Shown piece by piece: positions 48,501-60,500 of a stretch of DNA of 64,000 nucleotides. The notes below the pieces were generated by a model. The model was not told the DNA's origin. It worked only from the letters and a program-made list of their open reading frames with translations, and searched no databases. Within the stretch, counting starts at the first letter, position 1; every line of letters starts with the position of its first letter. This DNA is from Branchiostoma floridae. Its lineage: Eukaryota; Chordata; Leptocardii; Amphioxiformes; Branchiostomatidae. Position numbers and translations under genes: made by a program. The DNA is taken from assembly GCF_000003815.2 (NCBI RefSeq), contig NC_049990.1, positions 18,605,248-18,669,247 of the forward strand, in the 5' to 3' direction.

Positions 48501-51500
48501 CGAACCCTTGGTGCGGGTTATTTTTGCCAGCCCCTCCACTATACTAAAAAATTCTGGGGAGAACCCTGTTTGATGTGTTGACGTCATATGTCTGAAAAAA
48601 GAGACATATTTTTTCAGGCATCGACACCTGTTGTAATAACTCTTTGTGTTGTTCAACATGAAAAAAATATGTTGAAGCATTATATTTACTTTTTTTTCTG
48701 ACCAAACCCAAGTTGAGTTTCACTTTGGAGCATATACATATAGGTATGGATAAAGTTCTATTTGTCATCATATTGCAATCATGTAAGGTGTGCATGAGGC
48801 CTTAAAATGTCTTGCTACAATTGTGTTATTAGGTGATGGTTGTGTTGGAGTCCATGTCTGCGCATGTTAAACTTGTCTTCAACGGACAAAACACGGACAA
48901 GTACAGCTGGTTCTCCAAGCCTCGCCTGATCTCGTCACCGTGGACCGACCTGGAAACAGAGGCGATAGAAACATTTTCTATCCTGGATGAATCTAGCCCC
49001 GAATCCAGCCGAAGGTACAGTAAAATGCATTTTACTTTTAAATGGTTTTAATTGTTCAATGCCTTTGGTGGTGACCTCTTCAAAGCAAATTCAAAACTAC
49101 TGCTCAAAATTTTTGCAACTTCTTTGACTGTCCTTCCCCATGCCTAAGCCCCACATACATGTATACATGTACACGTCGGAGGTGCCTGTTTCGGTAAAGA
49201 CGCATTAATACTAACTAGGCATACTTGAACACAGATCCGATATTCGAAAACTGAATACAATACATGTACATGTATTCCGTGGCTGTTGATCTGGAAGGTG
49301 GGACCAGGTCATGTAGGGGATGGTCAACATCCAACATTTGTCTGAAGAGGCATGCCCGTAGCCAGGATTTTGGTTGGGGGGGGGGTTAGTCTAGGGGGGT
49401 CTGGGGGCATGCTCCCCCGAAAAAAATTTAAATTTTGACCCTCTGAAACGCCATTTCCTGCATTTTGACGGGCAAAATTCGCTGGCTAAGTTTAATGGCA
49501 TTTCTATTGAAATACACAAGACATTTGGCATAAGTCTTTGAGGCCGACTCCCCCAACATATTTTCATCATGTCCGATACCAAAGGCGCGAGGCTTTGCAA
49601 TGGAGGTCCGGGGGAATTTTGAAATCTGGACCCTCTGAAAAGCCATTTCCTGCACTTTCCGAGGCAAATTTTGCTGATAGACTCACTAAGATTGAATGAA
49701 ATGTCTATCAGTGAAAAATGCAAGTCAGTCATGCCTTTGGAAAAAAATCTTCACATGAAAAAGTGGACCTTCTAGCGTGAAAAAGCGGACCTTTGATCAT
49801 GTGGGGGGTTCTTCCGAACCCCCCGAACCCCCCTGGCTACGGGCATGCTAGGTCGGCGACACTGGTCCCTTGCTTTGCCAGCAAAAATAATGCGATATTT
49901 GTTTCTTTTCTTCAGGAGTTTCTTCATCAGTCGGAACCATGCTGACTGTGAAAGTGCTGGTGGTTGGTTAAGTGTGGCCGAGGCTGGGACTTGCACAATG
50001 TGGGAACAGACATCCAGCGGTGACGCCCCGGCTATTCTCTACTCCACTGTCTCCAATTACGTCACTTGGAATAGTGGTACGTTATCCAGTTCTTAAACTT
50101 GTTTTAGGTCTACAGACTTGATACACACTTTTTGTCACGTTTTTCCAGCTTGTATTAAAAAAAAGAAATGATTCTTTGCTTGTAGAACACCTTGCGTCAC
50201 AAAATGTTTTTCAATTATGACTGTAACAAATAGTATCATTGTTCAATGCTTTCTGCATTTTCTATTTAACTGGTGTAAGAAAGCTGCCTACTTTTTGAAT
50301 GTCCCTACTAGTCGGTACATCTTTACATACTTAAATGATGTTGCCCCAAACTCTGAATCATTGAAGAGAAAAAGGTTTAAGTGTACTGTCCTAACTAACG
50401 TTACCGGTAATGTTTGATACAAATGCCTTTTACATATCATTAACCAATTGATGGAAAAGATAATGTCAATTTTTGGCTGTCATTAATGGTGATGGCATTT
50501 CCGTAGAAGCAGCACACCAGAAGCTCTGGTATGACTCTACTGGTTGTGTAAAAGAAACCCCCAATATCCTACATTATAGTATGCTTTTTCAACAGGTTGT
50601 ATGGTGGCAGGCTATGTTCGTTTTAATGGCATTTGCTACAAGAGCTTTGGGGATCGTGTGACATGGGATGAGGCAAAGCAGACGTGTGCGGCAGACGGGG
50701 GCATTTTAGCCATGCCGAAGGACGATGCCACCAATACTTTCCTCGCTAATCTAGAAGAAGTAGTAGGGGGTCGTTGGCTTGGGTTGACTCATCCCAACAG
50801 CGATGGCCAGTGGGTATTTGAGGATGGTCAAACCCTGACACCATCAGACTTCTCCAACTGGCGTGCCGGTACACCGGATATCAGCGCCCATGGCTGTGCA
50901 GGATTTTATGGGGAGACAAGAAAATGGGCCCCAAAAACCTGTACTGAAAATAAACCATTCCTCTGCCAGCTAAATCAGGGTAAGTGATTCCATCACTTTC
51001 ACTTTTATTTACTGGTAATGAGAGAATCAATGTATCACCCTCGCCTGACGATAAAGAAGGATGAGCGAAGGTGGTGACCTACTTACATGTAGCTACCTAC
51101 CTACATGTACCTGCTTACCTTTGTCTTTAGGTTCACACATTAGTTACTTATGTGAAAAAATGCTTGTTTACATGTGACTGTTATATGTATGTATAAGTAT
51201 CTCATTTGCACATTTGTGACTGGCTACATGCGGCCTTAACCGCGAGTTTGGTCTTAGGCCATGTTGATTTAAGTTAGTATGTTGTCTCTGGGATACTCTG
51301 GGATTCCCAAAACTGATGTGAGCGTGCAAGTGAAAAAAAGTTTAGCCAAATACAAAAAAGTAAGTTGCCTTTATTGTGGAATCTAAGTGGTCAGGAAGGT
51401 GGAGCAAATGAAGGAACGTTATATCTAGGTCTGACCCTACGCTTTCCCTATGGCTCAGCAATATTTTTCAAAAGTTATTCAACCGGTGTCAAGCTGAAGT

Positions 51501-54500
51501 CAGTGCCATGCCCACTACATGACTGGCAGTCGAGCTGAACCATTGGTAAAAGGGGTTCGTTCTATCACTATCATGCTCATAAATGGACCAAAGTAGCATC
51601 CCTCCTGGAGGAAAAAAAAAGAGCATAAAACAGAACATGGTATGGAACGAAAAGGGCCCTGTACTATACCTCAGTCTGCATTTCTGTGTATGTCAGAAAC
51701 ACAGACATACTACGGTCCCTTTGGAAAAAGGCCACCTCGGGGTAATTTACCCACTGTTGTTCTGCACTAACTTACGGGCTTGTCCCAACTTGGCCCCGTG
51801 GGACACCCTCCTGGTACCGGGCTATTTTGGGGCACAGCGGGGCCCCTGGATTTTTAAAACTTTGCAGTTAAAATCAACCGAGAACATGGCACTAAAGAGT
51901 CGCTGTCACCTACCCGTGTTAACACCAAGAGGTAAACAGTAATTTTTGTTTTATTTTTTTAAACAGATTGTAGGGTGGCAGACTACATTCGTTTTAACGG
52001 CGTGTGCTACAAGAGCTTCAGGGGGGCTAAGCCACGTGATGAAGCAAAGCAGAGGTGTGCAGCAGACGGTGGCATTTTAGCCATGCCGAAGGACGATGCC
52101 ACCAATACTTTCCTCAATAATCTAGAAGTAGTAGTGGGAGGTCGCTGGCTTGGGTTGACTCATCCCAACAGCGATGGCCAGTGGGTATTTGAGAATGGCC
52201 AAACCCTGACGTCATCCGACTATTCCAACTGGCATGGCGGTACACCGGGTAGTGATGCCCATGGCTGTGTAGGATATTATATGCAAACAGGACTATGGAC
52301 CCCAAGAGACTGTAACATCAACAGAGCATTCCTCTGTCAGCTGAATGAGGGTATGCGATTCCATCACGCTACTTTTATCATTAGGCGGCGTTGTCATGTG
52401 GTGTCTTCATTTCCTGTGTAGCGTAGTTTTTCGATGCCAAGGACTTGAAGGTCTGCAATGCTGTGGTCTGTGAGGTTGAAGTGGGCTGAGACCGGAGTGT
52501 CCTTCTTCTTGTTGATGGATGAACGATGGCCATTCAGTCTATTGGCCAACGTTTGTTTGGTCTTGCCGACATATTGTAGCCTGCATTTCTTGCATTGAAT
52601 AAGATTATGTTTTTGCTTTGGCAATTGATGTGGTCCCTGATGATGTGACGCTTGCCCGTGTGGTGGCTTACGAAGTACATGTAGTTGATCTTCTTGACAT
52701 GAGTACTAGTACAAGTGGAGCACTTGTTTTTTCCGCAAGGGAAAGAACCCAAAGAAGTGAATTTTTTCAGGAAGTTCTTGGTCTCCTTCGGGATCTGGGC
52801 TCTTACTAGGACATCCTTTATGTTTTTGTTGCGGCGGCAGGCAAACAGTGGTGAATCTTTGAATACTTCCTTGGTTCTTGTGAAAAGTTGGAGAATGTGC
52901 CAGTATTTTCTTATGATGGTTTGTAGTGGCGGAAGGTGTGGACTGTATGTGGTGACCAGGACCGTACGTTCTTGTGGTGCTGTCGGCCTCTTTTCTTTCA
53001 GTGTTTCTTCGCAGGGGCGTTCTTGTGCACATGTGATGGCGTCGTCCAGTAGGGCTTCTTCATAGCCCCTTTGCTGGAAGTGTTCCCGGAATTCTGCAGC
53101 CTTTTCCTTGAATCTGGGTGTACTTGAGCAGATGCGTCTTAGACGTAGGAACTGACCGTAAGGAATCCCCTGCTTGCAGTGTTTGGGGTGGGCAGAGTTT
53201 CTGAGTAGGTACTGGTGCTTGTCTGTCGGTTTGGTGTAGAGATCTGTTGTAATTTCCCCCTCCGAAATGATGACTGTGACGTCTAGGAAGTTGATCGAGG
53301 TTTTAGATGTTTCCACTGTGAACTTGATTGTCCTGTGGGCTTCGTTAAGGTCCTGGATGAAGGACTTTAATTATTTTTCTGATCTGGTCCAGACTGCAAA
53401 GATGTCATCAATATACCTCCACCATATCCACGGTCTTAGGGTACCACTCGCTTGTCATTCTGATGAAGACTTTTGATAAAACGTCGAAACCGGTAATCGT
53501 TGTGTCTCAGCCGTCATCCTTCTGACGACTTATCGACCATCAGCANNNNNNNNNNNNNNNNNNNNNNNNNNNNNNNNNNNNNNNNNNNNNNNNNNNNNNN
53601 NNNNNNNNNNNNNNNNNNNNNNNNNNNNNNNNNNNNNNNNNNNNNNNNNNNNNNNNNNNNNNNNNNNNNNNGTACATGGTAGTTGTAGTTGTAATAATTA
53701 GTTGCTGTGGCCTTACTGTTAATGGGCAATGCACTAAATTGAAAGATTACTAGCGACTCAAATATAGTTTGATGATTTAACAGGTACATTTGAAACTTTT
53801 GGGTTCCATTCATAGCAATAGCAATAGCATCATTGTTTTATGGCAACATACGAGGGGCGTGCAATAAGTAATGGTCCTGACCCACTTCCAGTTGTCTGAT
53901 CTAAATGAAATTTTGTATGTGTAATAATTCATATCTCTATGGGTTATGTTGCAAAAGACAGCTCTGAACTAATTGTGGTTTCTGATTTACTAATATTTGA
54001 AGGTCAGGTGCGAAATGGACCAGGTGTGAAATGGAACCAGTTGAGTGTCGCGCAGTGATCCGGTTTTTGTATTTGAAAGGACGCACACCAAAGAAGACTT
54101 TTGATGAAATAAATGAAACTTATGGTGATGATGCCCCATCATATGACCTTGTAAAACGCTGGCATCCTGAATTCAAACGTGGCTGGAAGTCTGTGGAAAC
54201 AGCTCCCAGACCTGGTCGTCCCTCTTGTGCCATTGATGAGGCATCAGTTGGAGGACCAACCTGGGGTGTCCTACAAAATCGGTGTCCAGAGCTGCATCAA
54301 ACGATGGGAGAAATGCATAACTCTGGGTGATTCCTATGAAGAGAAAGACTAATAACTGTGCCAAGTTTCATTAATCTCCTGCTATGGGAAATGGGTCAGG
54401 ACCATTACTAATTGCACGCCCCTCGTATTCACATAAAGGTCATATCTATACATCTTGTTGGCTGTAACTAAGGACTTATTTGGTTCTCTCCTCAAAGTTG

Positions 54501-57500
54501 AATCCACTGTTGGGAGTGCCCACCGCATGGTCATCTACGTCACGACCGGTAAGTAAGTCACGGAAAAATATGACTTGTTTTGTATGACACACAGCATTGC
54601 ATAGTTCATGTTTGAAAGGATCCAGTGATTGTTTTTGTCATTGTGGTCAATGAGTATATTGCTCTCTGTAATAGGGATGTGAAATACATGTATATTGTTT
54701 TTTCGTTTGCCATTTTGACGTCAACAGGGGTTATGCTTTCATTTTTAGGCCAATATAGATTTCGTAAAGCTAGCACATAGTTTTTTCGCACATGCATGGA
54801 ATTAATGATATCAAATGTAAATGAAATCTCAAGCAATGCAGTTACTGATTACGTCATTAATTCACACAAAATGTATATAATGCTAGTTCACCAGGTACAA
54901 AATGTATATCTGTGTTGTAACCTATATAATTGTTTTTAGACATAGGGTATTTAGGGATATCAAGTTGATGGATTGTGGTTTGATTTTTGCCATATTTTCA
55001 ACATGTTGCAGTTTGAAACCACAGTATGTCTACTTGATATCCCTATGTACTTTGACTTTGACTTTATTGACGATGAGACAAGTCATTACATCTGCCTAGG
55101 CAGCTTTGGGAAAATGCGGACGAACATACAAAGAATTCATCACAAAAGCATAACCAATTTTTACAAAATTTGTCCTGCATCTACAGATATCGAAGAAATT
55201 GATCTAGTTAATACTATGTTGTTAAAAACAACACATATATAGGTAGGCTACCCCACGAATAAAGATAAACTTGTCTATCATTATATCTTCTCTTGGTCAA
55301 TCTGTCAGATGTATAGTCACATGTCGACTTCAGAAATGTTATGTGAATGTGTGTTTTTCCCAAGAAACTGGACCTGTCCGTGACCACAGAGGAACTGAGT
55401 TTATCCTGGCATTCACGGAGAACTCCCAACGTGATGGGGAGGTGCCGAGACTGTACATCACTGGTACCGGCACCACCTCAACCCGCGTCACCGTGACTGT
55501 GCCCGCCACGAGTTTCAGATCATCCGTCAGCATTACGTCTAGTCAGGTAAGATTCAAACTAGGTAGCAAGCAGCATAGTACATACATGTAGGCGACAAGA
55601 GCTAGTAGTACATGTACATTAGGTGGTAAATTGCTGGGTAAACTAGTACTTGAAAGTTTGTACTTCGGCGAGAACGCAACTGTACTTTTAGTACTTTGTA
55701 TGTTTGGCTGTAAGTACTTTGTACCTTAGGCAGTAAGACGAGCACCCTGTTCTACATTGTACTTTAGGTCGCAAGAGTACTTTGTACTTTGTACCGTTTT
55801 TTTTTTTCATTTTAGTACTTTGTATGTTCAGCTGTAAGATGGGTACTCAAGTACTTTGTATGTTGTTCGATAAGAGATTTACTTTGTACCTACTTTGTAC
55901 GTAAAGTGGCAAGAGTTCTTTGTACTTTACTTGTTTTATTAGCATGTTAGTCAGCAAAAATAGTATGTTGCAACATCGTGATGCCCATGGATTACTTTAT
56001 GTATTTTTCACAACATCTAATTTATTGCATTTATTGCATTCTGTTTTACCATTGCATACTATGAACATTCTGCAATCTCCCAGGTGACAGAAGTGCAGCT
56101 GCCCCCTAGCGGCGTGGAGATGAGCGGCAGTCAGAAGGGAAAGTGGGCCGTGTCCGTCACAGCCGACGACGAGATTATGGTCTACGGTGTGACAAAAGGA
56201 GATGGCTACCTGGCACTGCCCACTGATGTCCTCGGGAAGGAGTATTTCGTACCTTGTAGCACTGTCGGTTCAGTTTCCAGATCTGTAACATCAGGAGAAG
56301 GGATGTTTATGATGATGGCCATGGAAATGGCTATGATACCCACAGGTTGGTTCAAAATTGAAATCATAGATTGCATAATGATTTTATCACTGATGGTTTT
56401 CTTGTTGTGTATAGAATACTATTTGGTAACACTGTAAGGCCATCTTGATTCGATTAATATATATAATAATATGTGGATGACATCCTCTGCGGACTGTAAA
56501 ACTGATGTGAGTATTAAGTAATTACGGTTAAAAAGAAATTGAACTTTGTCAAAAAACATTGCCTTCATTATGAAATCTATGTAGTTCTGAAGGTTCAGCA
56601 AAATTAATGACTAAACCTTCAGAGTATGATATACTATACAATTATATGCATTGGTTCTTCTTTCACATCTTCTTTGACTTTGGAATCGACTTTCATTCAA
56701 AGATGTTAGTATCAATTTTCCAATTTTTTTTGGCAAATTACAGCCACATAAATTTATTCATTTTGCAGCAGCTTTGCATGATTTACAGTATGGTCCAATT
56801 TTGTTTTGAAAGGCTTGTGGATGTCATCTAGTATGTATATACGATGAAGGAGAATTCTTTTTACACAACCAGTGGGTACTTACATTGCTTACGTTTCGAT
56901 GTCTCTCAGACACCTTTGTCAGAGCTTCTAACTGGAGTTCTGCTTCTCACCGCTATATGTAGCCGATGTAGATGGCGCTTTTGCGGTGAGAAAACAGTCC
57001 CGTTGTCTTGTGTATCGAGAGATCCACGGGCAGGAAGACCAAGTTATCCTGCAGAGAGATCTCATCGCACTACAGGATTGGGCAACTACAACATGTACTT
57101 GGGGCATGAAATTCAACCCTAAGAAGTGCAACACGATGTCCATCACGCGTAACAAGAACCCTCTCACTTGGATGTACGAGATGTGTGGCGAGTTACTCCA
57201 ACAGACAGAGAAAGCCAAGTATCTTGGTGTCACTTTCAGTAATGACCTGAAATGGTCATCTCATGTCAACACAACAGTGAAACGAGCCAACCATACACTT
57301 CACTTTCTCAGTCGAAATCTCCGCTACTGTCCTCGACAAGTCCGCGAGACTGCATACTTCAGCCTAGTCTGCTCCACCGTCGAGTATGGGTCAGTCGTCT
57401 GGGATCCTTACCTGAGAAAGGACATCGACGCACTTGAAATGGTCAACAGAAGAGCGGCACGGTTCGTGACGAGTAACCACCGCAGGTCTGATGTTAGTGT

Positions 57501-60500
57501 TACTGCCCTCCTACAGGACCTGAAATGGCCGTCACTCCAGTCGCGACGTCAAAATGCACGACTCGTAATGATGTACAAGATTACCAATGGTCTTGTGGCC
57601 ATCCCGCCTACTCGCATTACACCAGCACACATGAGCACCAGAGCCAACCACTCTCACAAATACCGAACCCTACGATGCAGATGTGACACAGCAAAGTATG
57701 CCTACTACGCCAGGACAATTCCTGAATGGAACAGCCTCTCCGCCCACATTGTCGACAGCCCCTCACTGGACACTTTCAAGAACAGGTTGCTGTCATCGCA
57801 TACGTAGTCCAGCCGCTGCGCCTCCTCCATCCGCGTGATACTCCTATGGGAGGTTTGCGGATTAAGAACTAGAACTAGAACTAGAAGTCCCAAACATGGC
57901 TTAGCTTGTATCCTCCCTCGTCGGTTGAAGTTTTGAAGTTTTCTCACCACAAAAGCGCCATCTACATTGGCTACAATGTACATATAGCGGTGAGAAGCAA
58001 AACTCCAGTTAAAGCTCTGACGAAGGTGTCTGAGAGACATCAAAACGTAAGCAATGTAGGTACCCACTGGTTGTGTAAAAAGAATTCTCCTTCATCCTAT
58101 ATTCTACCAACCTGATGAAACTATTTCGGATACATGTAAATACATTGAAAAAGCATGGCCTAATGACCATAACCAAAAAGGTGTCCTGTAACGTATGAGC
58201 TTGATGAAAATTGCATACTGTTATCCTCAGAGTTTGGCATTGTTGGTGTCGAGGATGGCACGACTGTGAACATCATCCCGACCGTGTACGTGGCGTTGGA
58301 CGGCCAGAACTACAATGCCGGACAGACCATAACCGTCACGTTGAACAAGATGGAGTCCCTACAGCTACAGGCGCAGTTTGATCTGACTGGTAATTCTAGA
58401 TATTTTCTATTAAATAATCTAGCCTAGAGGTCAGGAAGCTTTTCACCTAGGTTTGCTGAAAATCATTCTGATTACTCTCCAGACAAAAGTAGGTAGGAAT
58501 TTTTCCCCCAATTTCTTTAAGTTTCGGATGAAGTGATCCAGCAAATATGGTTAACAAGTTGACAAGTTTGACAAGTTTTATTACAGATGCACGGCATAGC
58601 AGCAGTAGCTGAATTGCGCCGCCATTTACAATTATATACATTGAAACCAGCCATGATAAAACCTGTTCGTAACCGTTAAAAGTTAAAAACTCAAATGCAT
58701 TAGGGCACTGCTATTTTGAACAATATGCTTTCATTACATACATGTATAAGCAAACTTTTTACATTGCAAGTTACAAGTGCCCTTAGGAGCCCATGACATG
58801 GCTGTTTTTCATTTCCATGAAAACTGAAATAAATGCTTTCCTCTGTAGGATCAAAGGTCACATCTGACAAGCCGGTGGCGGTGTTCAGTGGGAACAAGTT
58901 CAAAGTGGCATTCGATGTGTCTGGAAACGGAGGACAGGTTGTGGAGATGATCCCCCCTGTGGACACCTGGGGTAGGGAGTTTATCGTCTTGCCACTCAAC
59001 GACAGCATTGGTGAGAACAGGATCCGTGTCTTGGCCGCCAGAGACAATACTGAGGTTAATGAACTTCCTACTTTTGTTATTACTTATTGTTATTGGGTGG
59101 GCCAACTACTCTCTCTTCGCAGCTATGGGCTGCACTGAGAGGAGCTTACAAAAGGTGGGGCTAAATCGCATTAGAGTCTGGAGTGGCTGCCATCTGGCAC
59201 TAGCTCAGGTGACCTCAATAGTTTTTTTACAACTGTCCCAATGGTCTGGAGCGGCTGCCATTTGGCGCTTACTCAGGTGACCTCAATAAGACAGCAATTG
59301 CCCCATGTGTAGCCAATGGACTCACTGTAGGTTTGAACCACTCACACCAGAACCTCTGGGTTATGAATCAAACACTCTGTCACACTCTGTCACTGTTGCT
59401 CCACACGACCCCACACTTGGAAACAATGTGACGGACAAAAAGCACAATGATATTTTTCTGTGAGCCGTTTCATTTTGTGACTCCATGGGTTTACTGCTAT
59501 CAACCAACATTTACACTACAGATTTTTTTTAAACATAATTCATGTCAACTAAAATTTAGGGAATCTGGAAAATGCTGACCCCTTTTCCTCTGTCTCTTCA
59601 TGGTGGGTCACAAAGGAACAAGTCTTTCTCATTGTTCTAAAAAGTAATAGGGGGTGCCCTAATATGGCACGCTTTTTTGCATGCTCAAACTCAGTGCTCC
59701 ATTGCTGTTGCCAAAGAGAGGTGAAGTTTTCATAACTGAATTTTTAATACATTCATCTTAAGACAATACTTGGATAAGGAATGCATCAATGCTGTTCATT
59801 AGCCCTAATAACTCTCCATGTAAGACGTTTTCGAGAATGAACCTTCCAATTTTGTGCTACACCAGACAGTGTGCCCGACGATGAGAAGAAATATCATTCA
59901 TGTACATTTGATATAATTCTTTTTCATGACAGTTACTATGACTTTGACTGCAGGTTAGGGTGACTGGACAAAGCACAAGGACACTGGCTGCTGGTGAGGA
60001 CTGGCAGCTGAACATACCGACTGACCAGTACATCCATGTCTCCGCCACAGCGCCTGTCCTGGTGGTACAGTACAGGTAACTGCAATGTTCTTTGGTGGCA
60101 TATGCCTAAATTATTGTTTTCAGTAGCGGCTTCTGGATCCATTAGGTTTCAACTTAAAGGTAAATGCGTCAATGAAGGTTAGACATACAATGTACAGGAC
60201 ATAAGATACACCACAAAGCAATTATGATACTCAAGCAACTGGATATGATTTTGGAAAGGGTCAGATGTTTCAGACAAGTATCCGGCGTCCTTCGTCAGTG
60301 ACACTGGTAAAGTAAAGGTAAATGCACCCTTTTAGTTGAAACACATGGATGGCTGGGTGCATGTGGTCACAGTGGCTGGTGTTCATATCTGACACGTCAT
60401 TTGAATAATTCAATTTCCATTGATATAATTGATGAAAATGGCTGTTAAAGTGCTCAAAATTCCTAAAATGGTTATGAAAGAAGATATACATGTGGCTCAT

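Larger units (their letters stand above)
47609..48517. mobile_element. MULE-like foldback element, 889 bp, 10-bp target duplication
   Basis: TTGGTGCGGG at 47609-47618 is repeated exactly at 48508-48517. The element (47619-48507) starts GGGTTCGCTTAAAAGGCTGG and ends with the complement. Arms of about 250 bp (to ~47867 and from ~48250) are close complements. A 9-11-bp duplication with long inverted arms fits Mutator-like elements. The loop carries a SINE head and a CA repeat. It sits in an intron of Y2. Confidence 0.85.

Noticed and set aside
54973-55242. Frame near 55000-55240 as an extra gene C exon
   Set aside because: No bordering splice signals in the right phase and no domain similarity; the junction 54548 to 55365 is already in frame.
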